A stretch of 64,000 bases of DNA from Rhodococcus sp. KRD197 (lineage in GTDB: Bacteria > Actinomycetota > Actinomycetes > Mycobacteriales > Mycobacteriaceae): assembly GCF_017168235.1 (NCBI RefSeq), contig NZ_JABFAO010000011.1:555513-619512 (forward strand). The letters are read 5' to 3'. The stretch's first letter is position 1. The number at the start of each line of letters is the position of its first letter. The notes below the pieces were generated by a model. It did no database searches, was not told the DNA's origin, and saw nothing but the letters and a program-made list of their open reading frames with translations. A program made the translations under genes and the position numbers. Of the stretch, positions 18,988 to 27,555 are shown in pieces.

Positions 18988-20913
18988 ATGACCACCGAAC
19001 AGCGGGAATTCCAGGCCGAGACGCGCCAGCTCTTGGACCTGATGGTTCACTCCATCTATTCCAACAAGGACAGCTTTCTCCGCGAGCTGGTGTCCAACTC
19101 GTCGGACGCCCTCGACAAGCTGCGGCTCGAGTCGTACCGAGACAAGGATCTCGACGTCGACGTCTCCGACCTCCACATCGAATTCGAGATCGACAAACAA
19201 GCACGCACCCTCACCATCCGTGACAACGGCATCGGTATGACGCGCGAGGAGGTCATCGACCTCATCGGCACGCTGGCCAAGTCCGGCACGGCCGAGGTGC
19301 GCAAGAAGCTCAAGGAAGCGAAGGACGCGGCGGCGTCCGAGGAACTCATCGGTCAGTTCGGCATCGGCTTCTACTCCACCTTCATGGTGGCGGACAAGGT
19401 CACGCTGCTCACCCGCAAGGCGGGCGAGAGCACGGCGACGCGATGGGAGTCCACGGGCGAGGGCACCTACGAGATCTCCGACGTCGACGGCGCGGCGCAG
19501 GGCACCTCGGTGACACTGCACCTCAAACCGACCGACGAGGAGGACCACCTCTACGACTACGCGTCGGAATCGAAGATCAAGCAGCTCGTCAAGAAGTACT
19601 CCGATTTCATCTCGTGGCCCATCCGGATCGACGTCGAGAAGAGGGTGAAAGCGGAGGAGGAAGGCGCCGAGGACACCGTCACCATCGAGACCGAGACGAT
19701 CAACTCGCAGAAGGCGCTGTGGACCCGCCCCAAGGACGAAGTGTCCGAGGAGGAGTACAAGGAGTTCTACAAGCACGTCAGCCACGCCTGGGACGAGCCG
19801 CTCGAGGTCATCCCGTTCCGGGCCGAGGGCACTTTCGAATACCAGGCGCTGCTGTTCATTCCCTCGCAGGCGCCGTTCGACCTGTTCATGCGCGAGGGCA
19901 AGACCGGCGTGCACCTGTACGTCAAGCGTGTGTTCATCATGGACGACTGCGAAGAACTCATGCCGGAGTACTTGCGCTTCGTCAAGGGCGTTGTCGACGC
20001 GCAGGACCTCTCGCTGAACGTCTCACGCGAGATTCTGCAGCAGGACAGGCAGATCCGCGCGATCCGTCGCCGCCTGACTCGCAAGGTGCTCTCGACGATC
20101 AAGGAAATGCAGAGCGAGCACGCCGAGAAGTACAGCACGCTGTGGTCGCAGTTCGGCACGGTCCTCAAGGAGGGCCTGATCTCCGACGCCGACAACCGCG
20201 AAACCCTTTTGGGCATTTCGTCGTTCGCGTCCACGTACTCGGAGGAGGGCGTGACCACCCTCGCCGAGTACGTCGACCGGATGAAGGACGGCCAGGAGCA
20301 GATCTACTACATGACGGGCGAATCTCGTCAGCAGATCGAGAGCTCACCGCACATGGAGGCGTTCAAGGCTCGCGGCCTCGAGGTCCTGCTGCTGACCGAT
20401 TCGGTCGATGAGGTGTGGGTCGGCAACGTCCCGGACTTCGACGGCAAGCCCTTCCAGTCCATCTCCAAGGGCGAGGTCGACCTCGACACCGAGGAGGAGA
20501 AGAAGGAAGCCGAGGGCAAGCGCGAGGAGCAGGACAAGGAGTTCGAGGACCTGCTGAAGTGGATGAGTGAAACGCTGTCCGAGGACGTGAAGGAAGTACG
20601 CCTGTCCTCGCGGCTGACCACCTCACCCGCGTGTGTCGTCGGCGACGAGTTCAGCTTCTCCCCGCAGCTCGAGAAGATGTACAAGGCGTCGGGACAGTTC
20701 ATCCCCACCTCCAAGCGCATCCTCGAACTCAACCCGAATCATGAGTTGGTGACGGGGCTGAAGAAGGCGCGCGAGGATCGCAGCGAGGATGCCTCGCTGG
20801 CCGAGACAGCCGAATTGCTCTATGCAACTGCTCTTCTCGCCGAGGGCACCGAGCTCAAGGATCCAGCGAAGTTCTCGCGCCTGCTCGCGGATCGGCTGAC
20901 CAGGACCGTGTAG
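18988..20913 (+). CDS. htpG: Chaperone HtpG (Hsp90)
   Basis: This 641-residue ATP-dependent chaperone has the N-terminal GHKL ATPase with NSSDALDKLR, DNGIGM and GQFGIGFYS (residues about 33-125). The middle domain has the catalytic-loop arginine region SLNVSREILQQ (about 350), and there is a C-terminal dimerisation domain. The ATG at 18988 has AGAAGGAGAT about 11 bp upstream, and a TAAAAT box at 18941-18946 could be the -10 element. I see no HAIR or CIRCE operator. The stop is followed immediately by the structured repeat at 20914. Confidence 0.96.
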   Translation: MTTEQREFQAETRQLLDLMVHSIYSNKDSFLRELVSNSSDALDKLRLESYRDKDLDVDVSDLHIEFEIDKQARTLTIRDNGIGMTREEVIDLIGTLAKSGTAEVRKKLKEAKDAAASEELIGQFGIGFYSTFMVADKVTLLTRKAGESTATRWESTGEGTYEISDVDGAAQGTSVTLHLKPTDEEDHLYDYASESKIKQLVKKYSDFISWPIRIDVEKRVKAEEEGAEDTVTIETETINSQKALWTRPKDEVSEEEYKEFYKHVSHAWDEPLEVIPFRAEGTFEYQALLFIPSQAPFDLFMREGKTGVHLYVKRVFIMDDCEELMPEYLRFVKGVVDAQDLSLNVSREILQQDRQIRAIRRRLTRKVLSTIKEMQSEHAEKYSTLWSQFGTVLKEGLISDADNRETLLGISSFASTYSEEGVTTLAEYVDRMKDGQEQIYYMTGESRQQIESSPHMEAFKARGLEVLLLTDSVDEVWVGNVPDFDGKPFQSISKGEVDLDTEEEKKEAEGKREEQDKEFEDLLKWMSETLSEDVKEVRLSSRLTTSPACVVGDEFSFSPQLEKMYKASGQFIPTSKRILELNPNHELVTGLKKAREDRSEDASLAETAELLYATALLAEGTELKDPAKFSRLLADRLTRTV

Positions 20914-20985
20914 GCAGCTTCGCTGCACGTGCGTGGAAATACATAGTGGGGCACGTATTTCCGCTCACATGCGCCGGAGGCGCAC
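20914..20985 (+). repeat. Structured gene-end repeat, copy 1 (after htpG)
   Basis: It starts right after the htpG stop. A small hairpin (GCAGC-TTC-GCTGC) is followed by a larger inverted repeat around GGAAATAC and GTATTTCC with a 12-base loop ATAGTGGGGCAC, then a third hairpin (TGCGCC-GGA-GGCGCA). About 60 bp recur in inverted orientation at 21818-21878, after echA6 in the same relation to that gene's stop. The two copies differ by a compensating A-T/G-C pair in the first hairpin, which suggests a conserved RNA structure. It lies between htpG and the next crotonase and may act as a terminator or mRNA-end element. Confidence 0.75.
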
Positions 20986-21004
20986 AACGAGAAGGAGTGC
21001 AACA

Positions 21005-21805
21005 ATGACCGAACCAGTGCTGGTCGAACGCCGGGGCGACGTCGTCGTGTGGACGTTGAACAACCCAGAGGCCCGCAATCCGATCTCCGAGGCCGAGACC
21101 ATAGACGCGCTCGAAGCGGCTGTGGCCGAGGTCGATCGAGACGACAGCGTGCGGGTCGCCGTACTGACCGGCGCTGGTTCGGCATTCTCCTCCGGGGGCA
21201 ATGTCAAGCACATGCGCGACAAAGAGGGCATGTTCGCCGGCACCCCCGCCGAACTGAGAGAGGGTTATCGACGCGGCATCCAACGCATCCCGAAAGCCCT
21301 GTACCACTGCGCAGTTCCGACCATCGCTGCGGTCAACGGGCCGGCCGTCGGCGCGGGCTGCGACCTGGCGCTGATGTGCGATCTTCGCATCGCCTCGACG
21401 ACGGCGAAGTTCGCCGAGAGCTTCGTCAAGGTCGGCATCATTCCCGGCGACGGTGGCGCGTGGCTACTCCCTCGGGCAGTCGGCATGGCGCGAGCGAGTG
21501 AGATGGCATTCACCGGCGAAGCGATCGACGCGGCGACAGCCCTGGAGTGGGGTCTGGTCTCACAGGTCGTCGAACCGAGCGAGCTGCTCGGCGCGGCACA
21601 CACATTGGCGTCGAGAGTCGCCGCGAACCCGCCGCAGGTGCTGCGGATGACCAAGAAGCTGCTGCGCGAGGGCCAGCACCAGTCTCTGGAGAGCCTGCTG
21701 GAGCTGTCCGCGGCGTACCAGGCGATCGCACACACCACCTCGGACCACACCGAGGCCGTCGACGCGATGCTGGCGAAACGAAGCCCCGAGTTCGGCGGGC
21801 GCTGA
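21005..21805 (+). CDS. Enoyl-CoA hydratase/isomerase family protein
   Basis: This 266-residue crotonase-fold protein has the first oxyanion-hole region in SGGNVKHM (about residue 66) and the second in NGPAVGAGCDLALMCD (about 112-127). The usual catalytic glutamate region reads VGIIPGDGGAWLLPR, with Asp where hydratases often have other residues. The ATG at 21005 follows AGAAGGAG at proper spacing. An upstream frame start at 20933 lies in the repeat and is rejected. It should act on a CoA thioester in fatty-acid or side-chain beta-oxidation. It is bracketed by two copies of the structured repeat. Confidence 0.88.
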   Translation: MTEPVLVERRGDVVVWTLNNPEARNPISEAETIDALEAAVAEVDRDDSVRVAVLTGAGSAFSSGGNVKHMRDKEGMFAGTPAELREGYRRGIQRIPKALYHCAVPTIAAVNGPAVGAGCDLALMCDLRIASTTAKFAESFVKVGIIPGDGGAWLLPRAVGMARASEMAFTGEAIDAATALEWGLVSQVVEPSELLGAAHTLASRVAANPPQVLRMTKKLLREGQHQSLESLLELSAAYQAIAHTTSDHTEAVDAMLAKRSPEFGGR

Positions 21806-21817
21806 CAGGCGCTGACG

Positions 21818-21878
21818 CACATGTGAGCGGAAATACGTGCCCCACTATGCATTTCCACTCACATGCGGCGAAGCCGCC
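21818..21878 (-). repeat. Structured gene-end repeat, copy 2 (after echA6)
   Basis: Read on the minus strand it begins at the echA6 stop with GCGGC-TTC-GCCGC, then a near-perfect 17-bp stem built on CATGTGAGTGGAAATGC and its partner, with the same 12-base loop (ATAGTGGGGCAC) as copy 1. About nine in ten positions match copy 1. It also lies 12 bp after the stop of the convergent crotonase gene, so it could terminate both transcripts. Confidence 0.78.
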
Positions 21879-22610
21879 TCACCGACCCGTGAACTTCGGC
21901 TTCCGCTTCTCGTTCCGCGCCCGCCGAGCTTCCTTCATGTCCTCACTCGTCCAGGCCGCACCGAAGGCCGACCACTGCTCCGGCGTCGGCTCGTCGCGGG
22001 TGCCGTCGTCGTTGAAGACGAGTTTGAGGTGCCGCAGCGCGAGCGGCGCGAGTTCGGTGATCGAGGACGCCCATTGCTGCGCGATCGCCAGATCGCCGCG
22101 TTTGTTGGCCAGACCGCTGGCGTAGGCCCGGTCGGCGTCGAGCCGCTCGCCGCCCAGCAGGATGGTGCGGGCGACGCTCCCGCCCGCAAGGGACGCGAGC
22201 CGCTTGATGGTCCAGTTGTTGACGGCGATGCCCAGGCGGGTCGACGGGATTTCGAAAAATGCGCCATCGGCGACGACGCGTAGGTCGCTGGCGATGGCAA
22301 GTTGGGTTCCGGCCCCGACAGCCGGGCCGTTGACGGCTGCGACGACGGGGATGGGAGCCGCCTCGATGGCCCTGAGCATGGACTCGAGCGCCTCGGGGAA
22401 CTCCTCCGGGAACTGATCCCCCTCGAGGTCCGCGCCGGCGCAGAAGCTCGAGCCCTGCCCGGTGATCACGATGACGCGCGCGTCGGCGGCGACTGCACTG
22501 ACGATCGCGTCGCGCAGCGCGACGCACAGCGCCGTGTCGAGAGCGTTGCGACGTTCGGGTCGCTGTAGTTCCAAGGTCACGACGTCGCCGTCACGGGTCT
22601 GTTCGATCAT
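21879..22610 (-). CDS. echA6: EchA6-like crotonase
   Basis: This 243-residue crotonase has the same length as M. tuberculosis EchA6 (Rv0905) and a matching start (VTLELQRPERRNALD). Oxyanion-hole segments are CAGADLEGD (about residue 60) and NGPAVGAGTQLAIASD (about 95-110). It ends EKRKPKFTGR, like EKRPPKFQG in EchA6. In mycobacteria EchA6 binds long acyl-CoA and supplies mycolate precursors rather than acting as a hydratase. The same role here is inference. It lies near ctpE, the Rv0906-like gene and accD3, consistent with the conserved neighbourhood. Confidence 0.88.
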   Translation of the reverse strand: MIEQTRDGDVVTLELQRPERRNALDTALCVALRDAIVSAVAADARVIVITGQGSSFCAGADLEGDQFPEEFPEALESMLRAIEAAPIPVVAAVNGPAVGAGTQLAIASDLRVVADGAFFEIPSTRLGIAVNNWTIKRLASLAGGSVARTILLGGERLDADRAYASGLANKRGDLAIAQQWASSITELAPLALRHLKLVFNDDGTRDEPTPEQWSAFGAAWTSEDMKEARRARNEKRKPKFTGR

Positions 22611-22666
22611 GTCGCTAGAGGTTACCCATCGCCCAGCGCACCGCAGTCCCGCGGGCTGATGTACTG

Positions 22667-23746
22667 GTGGATGTGATCTTCACTGATGTGGCAGTAATCG
22701 GTGCCGGGCAGGCAGGCCTGTCGGCCGGCTATCACCTCCGGAAGGCTGGGCGCTCTCCCGGCGACGGGTTCGTGATGCTCGACCGGTCCCCCGGCCCGGG
22801 CGGTGCCTGGCAGTACCGGTGGCCGTCACTGACGCTGAGGACGGTCAACGGCGTTCACGATCTACCCGGGATGGCGTTCGCCGACACCCTCACGGGCGCT
22901 TCTCCCGACAAAGTCACCGCTGCCGAGGCCGTGCCGCGCTACTACCGCGCGTACGAGGAAAAGTTCGACCTACAGGTCCAGCGCCCGGTGACGGTCACCG
23001 TGGTGTGTGACCGCGAGCCGAGGTTTCGGGTGGAGGCGGGCGAGACCGTCCTGTCAGCACGCGGACTGATCAACGCGACGGGGACCTGGGAGAAGCCGTT
23101 CATCCCGCATTACCAGGGCGCCGAGACGTTCCGCGGGCAACAACTGCACACCAAGGACTATTCGACGCCGGACGCGTTCACCGGCAAGCACGTCGTTGTC
23201 GTTGGCGGCGGCATCTCCGCTGTGCAGCTGCTCGACGAGATCTCCCAGGTCACCTCGACCACGTGGGTCACCCGTCGCGAACCCGTCTTTCGCGATTCCG
23301 AGTTCGGGCCCGAGGCCGGCCGCGCTGCCGTCGCGATGGTCGAGGAGCGTGTTCGGAGTGGGTTGCCGCCGGGTTCGGTCGTATCGGTCACCGGATTGTT
23401 GCTGACCGACTCGTTGCGGGCCGCGCGCGATCGCGGTGCATTGCAGCGGCTGCCGATGTTCTCGCAGATCGTCCCGGACGGCGTCGCCTGGGCCGACGGA
23501 TCGACAGTGCGCGCCGATGTGATCCTGTGGGCGACGGGGTTTCGGAGCGCGCTCGATCACTTGGCGCCGCTGCGCCTGCGCGGACACGGCGGCGGCATCG
23601 TCATGGACGGAAGGCTCGCGACTCGGGTGGCGGCGGACCACCGCGTGCACCTGCTCGGGTACGGGCCGTCGGCGAGCACGATCGGCGCCAACCGTGCCGG
23701 GCGGGCGGCAGTGAGCGAGCTGCTGGAAACCCTGAGGATCCGGTAA
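22667..23746 (+). CDS. FAD/NAD(P)-binding oxidoreductase (flavoprotein monooxygenase-like)
   Basis: The 359-residue protein starts with a dinucleotide-binding fold (GAGQAGLSAGYHL, residues about 11-23) and has a second Rossmann site VVVVGGGISAVQL (about 173-185), as in FMO/TrkA-type flavoproteins. A C-terminal WATGFRSALDHL is typical of this group. The start is taken as GTG 22667. Nearby GTG codons are possible. The substrate is unknown. It is divergent from echA6, with 56 bp between. Confidence 0.83.
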   Translation: MDVIFTDVAVIGAGQAGLSAGYHLRKAGRSPGDGFVMLDRSPGPGGAWQYRWPSLTLRTVNGVHDLPGMAFADTLTGASPDKVTAAEAVPRYYRAYEEKFDLQVQRPVTVTVVCDREPRFRVEAGETVLSARGLINATGTWEKPFIPHYQGAETFRGQQLHTKDYSTPDAFTGKHVVVVGGGISAVQLLDEISQVTSTTWVTRREPVFRDSEFGPEAGRAAVAMVEERVRSGLPPGSVVSVTGLLLTDSLRAARDRGALQRLPMFSQIVPDGVAWADGSTVRADVILWATGFRSALDHLAPLRLRGHGGGIVMDGRLATRVAADHRVHLLGYGPSASTIGANRAGRAAVSELLETLRIR

Positions 23747-23902
23747 CGATTTCAAGCATTTCACCCAATCCTGCACCCGGTGTCGGTTACCTTTCTTGAT
23801 ATCTCCTACACATGAGATGGCCTGCCGTGGACGCGTTGCCTCGCAGGGTGATGCGCTGCGCGAGCGCTGTTCTCGCCACACGAGGAACAAGGAAGTTCGC
23901 TC

Positions 23903-24733
23903 ATGGGAAAGCTCGACGGAAAAGTAGCATTCATCACCGGAGCCGCGCGCGGACAGGGACGCAGTCACGCCCTGAAATTGGCGCAGGAAGGTGCCGACAT
24001 CATCGCCGTCGATCTGTGCCGACAGGTCGACAGCGTCGTCTACCCGCTCGCCACCGAGGCCGATCTCGCCGAAACGGTAGCGCAGGTCGAAGCGCTCGAC
24101 CGCCGGATCGTTGCCTCGACGGCCGACGTACGCGACACCGCCCAGCTGACGAAGGCCGTCGACGACGGGGTGGCCGAACTCGGCCGTCTCGACATCGTCC
24201 TCGCCAACGCAGGCATCGCGAGTTTCGCACCGATCGAGGAACTCACCGACGAGGCCTGGGACGACATGATCGGCATCAACCTCACGGGTGTGTTCAAGAC
24301 GGTGCGCGCCGCAGTGCCCCATCTCAAGGCCGGCGGCCGAGGCGGCGCCATCGTCCTGACCAGTTCGACGGCAGGCATCAAGGGACTGGCGAACCTGGCG
24401 CACTACGTGGCCGCCAAACACGGCGTCGTCGGATTGGTCAAGACGCTGGCAAACGAATTGGCGCCGTTCTCGATTCGGGTCAACTCTGTTCATCCCACCG
24501 CCGTCGATACCGATATGATCCACAACACCGCGACCTACTCGATGTTCATGCCGGACAAGCCGAGTCCCACCCGCGCGGACGCCGCCGAGGCGTTCAAGAC
24601 ACTCAACGCGCTTCCCATCGAATGGGTCGAGTCCATCGACATCTCCAACGCCATCGCGTTCCTGGTCTCCGACGAGGCCCGGTACATCACCGGCGTGCAG
24701 CTACCCGTCGACGCAGGTTCGGTGATCAAATGA
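23903..24733 (+). CDS. Mycofactocin-coupled SDR family oxidoreductase
   Basis: This 276-residue short-chain dehydrogenase has cofactor motif TGAARGQGRSHALKLA (residues about 12-27), NAGIASFAP, the catalytic Ser in TSSTAGIKG, and YVAAK with catalytic Tyr and Lys (about 173-177). The TGAARGQGRSHA signature and the longer region after beta-strand 2 mark the mycofactocin-dependent subfamily, which keeps NAD bound and passes electrons to mycofactocin. No mycofactocin biosynthesis genes lie in the window. The ATG follows AGGAACAAGGAA. It lies 34 bp before the MoxR gene and may be co-transcribed. Confidence 0.88.
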   Translation: MGKLDGKVAFITGAARGQGRSHALKLAQEGADIIAVDLCRQVDSVVYPLATEADLAETVAQVEALDRRIVASTADVRDTAQLTKAVDDGVAELGRLDIVLANAGIASFAPIEELTDEAWDDMIGINLTGVFKTVRAAVPHLKAGGRGGAIVLTSSTAGIKGLANLAHYVAAKHGVVGLVKTLANELAPFSIRVNSVHPTAVDTDMIHNTATYSMFMPDKPSPTRADAAEAFKTLNALPIEWVESIDISNAIAFLVSDEARYITGVQLPVDAGSVIK

Positions 24734-24767
24734 CCGTCGACACGCTTCCCGCCTGCTGCACCAACAC

Positions 24768-25703
24768 ATGACAGCGGTGCTGTCGATCGCCGACGTACGC
24801 CGTCGGGTCGCGGCCCGCGTCGTCGGTAGGGATCGCGAACTCGACTTACTACTAGCGGCGGTCGCAGCCGGGCGGGACCTGCTGATCGAGGGTCCGCCGG
24901 GCACCAGCAAGAGCACGCTGCTCGGCGCCATCACCGCCGAGTGGGGTATTCCCATGCTCTTCGTCGAAGGAAACGCCGATCTCACTCCGGCTCGTATCGT
25001 CGGGCATCACAACCCTTCTCGCGTGCTTCGGGAGGATTACAGCGAGGACAACTTCGTCCCGGGGCCCCTAGTCGAGGCGATGCGCAGCGGCGGATTTCTG
25101 TACGTCGAAGAGTTCAACCGCGCCCCCGAGGACACGTTGAACACGCTGTTGACCGCTATGGCCGAGCGGCGCATCGCGATACCCCGCGTCGGGACGGTGA
25201 CGGCCGCGCCGACCTTTCGAGTGATCGCGTCGATGAATCCATACGACAACGTCGGCACCAGCCGGTTGTCCACCAGCGTGCACGACCGGCTGTGCCGCCT
25301 CGCCGTCGGCTATCAGGATGCCGAAGCCGAACGGGGCATCGTCGCGCTTCGAACCGAATCGGACTCGGCGCGGGTGATCGCCGATGCGGTCACGATCACG
25401 CGGGCCACTCGCGAACATGAGGACATCACCCAAGGCAGCAGCGTTCGCGGCGCGATAGACCTCACTCTGGTGGCCGCCCGGCTCGCCGAACTACGCGAGG
25501 TCACCATCCCCGTCGTCGCCGATATCGACCCGCCGCGCGATCTTCCCGAGGACTACCAGCGGGTGATGCTCGACGCCGTGCTCGTCGCCCTGTCCGGGCG
25601 CATCCACGTCGACGAGACGTCCGATGCCACCCCCGAGCGGATCCTGCACGAGATCTGGGAGGACCACTTCGTCCTTCGACCGGCCGCCGCTGCGCCTGGT
25701 TGA
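24768..25703 (+). CDS. MoxR-type AAA+ ATPase
   Basis: This 311-residue AAA+ protein has Walker A GPPGTSKST (residues about 43-51), Walker B in GGFLYVEEFNRAP (about 108-120), and sensor 1 in VIASMNPYDN. A C-terminal lid follows. It is close to MoxR, NorQ and BchI-like ATPases, which usually work with a VWA-domain partner to mature metal enzymes. The gene after it encodes such a partner in the same reading frame, separated only by the TGA at 25701-25703. The target complex cannot be deduced. Confidence 0.88.
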   Translation: MTAVLSIADVRRRVAARVVGRDRELDLLLAAVAAGRDLLIEGPPGTSKSTLLGAITAEWGIPMLFVEGNADLTPARIVGHHNPSRVLREDYSEDNFVPGPLVEAMRSGGFLYVEEFNRAPEDTLNTLLTAMAERRIAIPRVGTVTAAPTFRVIASMNPYDNVGTSRLSTSVHDRLCRLAVGYQDAEAERGIVALRTESDSARVIADAVTITRATREHEDITQGSSVRGAIDLTLVAARLAELREVTIPVVADIDPPRDLPEDYQRVMLDAVLVALSGRIHVDETSDATPERILHEIWEDHFVLRPAAAAPG

Positions 25704-25772
25704 AGAGCCGTCGTCGCCGATTCTCCGGTCCGAAAGCCGGGCAGCACGACGGCGTCGCGCACGCTGAAACCG

Positions 25773-26693
25773 TTGCGCCGCAAACCCAAGACACTCACCG
25801 AAGCACCCATCCTGTTCGAGCCGGGTGGCGGCGGTTCGGTTCTGATCGGCGGCGACCGCAGCAGGTCCGGCCCGGCAGGTGGCGAGCACAATCCGTCGGC
25901 AACCGGGTTCACCGATGAGTGCGCTGCGGTGATCTCGCTCCGCGATACCGCCGAGGAGGATTCGGCAGCCGACGCCGCCACACGGGCCCGCGCCCGGGCG
26001 ATCGCAGCGCGCATGGCGCTACGGCGACCCCGCCGCGATCCCCGGGCACGCCGCGGTGTCGGCGCCCTGACCTCCCTGCGATACCGAGACGGATCCGACG
26101 AGATCGACTTGGACCGGACCATCGACGTGCTCGCGGCCAACCCGATGCCCGAGGACGCCGACATCGTCGTACGCGAACGCGTCCTGAGCAAGAGGTCCGT
26201 GGTACTCGTCGTCGACATCTCAGGGTCGATGAAAGGTGAACGCGTCCGCACTGCGGCAGCCGCCGTCGGCGCGCTCGCGGGGGAACTTGCCCGCGACGAT
26301 CTCGCGGTTCTCGCCTTCTGGTCGGATGCTGCGGTTCTGGCCCACTTCGGCGACTCGACGACCCCGCTCGGACTTCTCGACACGGTGCTGAGCATCCCCG
26401 CGCGCGGGTTGACCAACGTGCACTTCGCCCTCGACACGGCCGCCGGTCTACTGCGCGGGGTGTCCTCGCCCGATCGACGGGTGCTGCTGCTCTCCGATTG
26501 CGTGCACAACGCCGGTCCCGATCCGCGAGGCGTCGCCGCAACGATTCCCCGACTCGACGTGCTGCTCGACATCTCCGGTGAGCAGGACCTCGAGCTGGGA
26601 CGCGACCTCGCACGACTCGGACGTGGCCGCATCAGGACGGTCCGCACCTACCGCGACGTCGGGCCGGCGTTGACGTCGTTCTTTCAGAGGTGA
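25773..26693 (+). CDS. VWA-domain partner of the MoxR ATPase
   Basis: About 306 residues. A basic, low-complexity N-terminal part leads to a VWA domain from about residue 145, with MIDAS motif DISGSMKG, then GLTNVHFALDTA and LLLSDCVHN. The start is uncertain. The frame is open and continuous from the MoxR stop with no ATG or GTG in the first 70 bases, so TTG 25773 is used for lack of better. The first in-frame ATG is near 26013. The pair resembles MoxR/VWA or BchI/BchD-like modules. It is convergent with hemD, with 5 bp between. Confidence 0.75.
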   Translation: MRRKPKTLTEAPILFEPGGGGSVLIGGDRSRSGPAGGEHNPSATGFTDECAAVISLRDTAEEDSAADAATRARARAIAARMALRRPRRDPRARRGVGALTSLRYRDGSDEIDLDRTIDVLAANPMPEDADIVVRERVLSKRSVVLVVDISGSMKGERVRTAAAAVGALAGELARDDLAVLAFWSDAAVLAHFGDSTTPLGLLDTVLSIPARGLTNVHFALDTAAGLLRGVSSPDRRVLLLSDCVHNAGPDPRGVAATIPRLDVLLDISGEQDLELGRDLARLGRGRIRTVRTYRDVGPALTSFFQR

Positions 26694-26698
26694 GAAGG

Positions 26699-27520
26699 TC
26701 AGTCGCCCAACTCGTCGACGACGAATTTCGCCAGCGAACCCAGCCGAGCCCGCTCCGGCATCCGCGTCGGCACACCCAAGGCATCGAGTGGCGCCGAGGT
26801 GACCGGCCCGACACAGATGGCGGCGACCGGGCCACGCAGGGCCTCGAGGAACTCGTCGAGCAAGCCGTTGTCCTTGGCGGTCGACAGAAGCGAGGCGACG
26901 GCAGGAGCGCTGGTGAAGGTGACTGCGTCGACCTCGTGGTCGAGGATCCTGGCCAGCAGATCGATCAACGGCTGCTGATCGGACGGACGGATCCATCGGT
27001 ACACAGGGATTTCCCGGACGTCGGCGCCGAGGTGGGCCAGCGATTGTGCCAGGTGGATCGTCGGCTCCCACTCGGTGATGGTGCCGTGCAGCTGCACGGC
27101 CACGTCTACGCCCACGATTCCCTCGGCTTCGAGATGATCGGCGACTTCCTGGGACGCTTCGGTGGCGGGGGACCACACTTCTCGTAGCCCCGATCCACGG
27201 ATCGCTCCCCGCGCCTTGGGGCCCCGCGCAATGATGCGCGAGGCCCCGAGGGCAGCGAGGAGTTCCGTTCGGTTGCCCCACCCTTCTGCGGCGTCGAGCC
27301 AGCCCCGGAAGCCGACGCCGGTGCTGATCACCACCAGCTCCGGGGGCTCGTCGATGATGCCGGCGGTCTTTTCCTGCAACACCGAATCATCGAGCAGCGG
27401 TAGGACGTGAATGGCGGGCACGTGAATCGTCTCGGCGCCGCGGCGCTCGAGCAGCGTCGCGAACTCCTCCGCACGTCGCTCGGCGGTCAGCGCTATCGTC
27501 TTGCCCGTCAGCGGTCCCAT
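26699..27520 (-). CDS. hemD: Uroporphyrinogen-III synthase
   Basis: This 273-residue HemD-family protein begins with GKTIALTAERRAEEFATLL and has ISTGVGFRGW in the first half and VDAVTFTSAPAVASLL in the second, the two-domain pattern of this enzyme. It converts hydroxymethylbilane to uroporphyrinogen III in haem and cobalamin synthesis. It lacks the C-terminal winged-helix domain seen in some actinobacterial HemD-like proteins (Rv0260c type). A TAGTCT box 7 bp upstream of the ATG suggests a leaderless mRNA. Confidence 0.88.
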   Translation of the reverse strand: MGPLTGKTIALTAERRAEEFATLLERRGAETIHVPAIHVLPLLDDSVLQEKTAGIIDEPPELVVISTGVGFRGWLDAAEGWGNRTELLAALGASRIIARGPKARGAIRGSGLREVWSPATEASQEVADHLEAEGIVGVDVAVQLHGTITEWEPTIHLAQSLAHLGADVREIPVYRWIRPSDQQPLIDLLARILDHEVDAVTFTSAPAVASLLSTAKDNGLLDEFLEALRGPVAAICVGPVTSAPLDALGVPTRMPERARLGSLAKFVVDELGD

Positions 27521-27527
27521 GCGGCTC

Positions 27528-27533
27528 AGACTA
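27528..27533 (-). promoter_or_regulatory. Putative -10 box (TAGTCT) for leaderless hemD mRNA
   Basis: TAGTCT on the minus strand is separated by 7 bases from the hemD ATG, placing the expected transcription start at the start codon. There is no ribosome-binding site. Confidence 0.4.
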
Positions 27534-27555
27534 GTGCTAGTGGGACTTTTCGGGC

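Noticed and set aside
23054-24523. Minus-strand open frame of 489 codons
   Set aside because: It spans two well-supported plus-strand genes, the flavoprotein and the SDR, and has no domain.
25700-25918. TTG start at 25700 overlapping the MoxR stop as the VWA start
   Set aside because: That frame gives an unrelated basic 72-residue peptide and ends before the VWA domain. Using it would need a frameshift, for which I see no slippery site.
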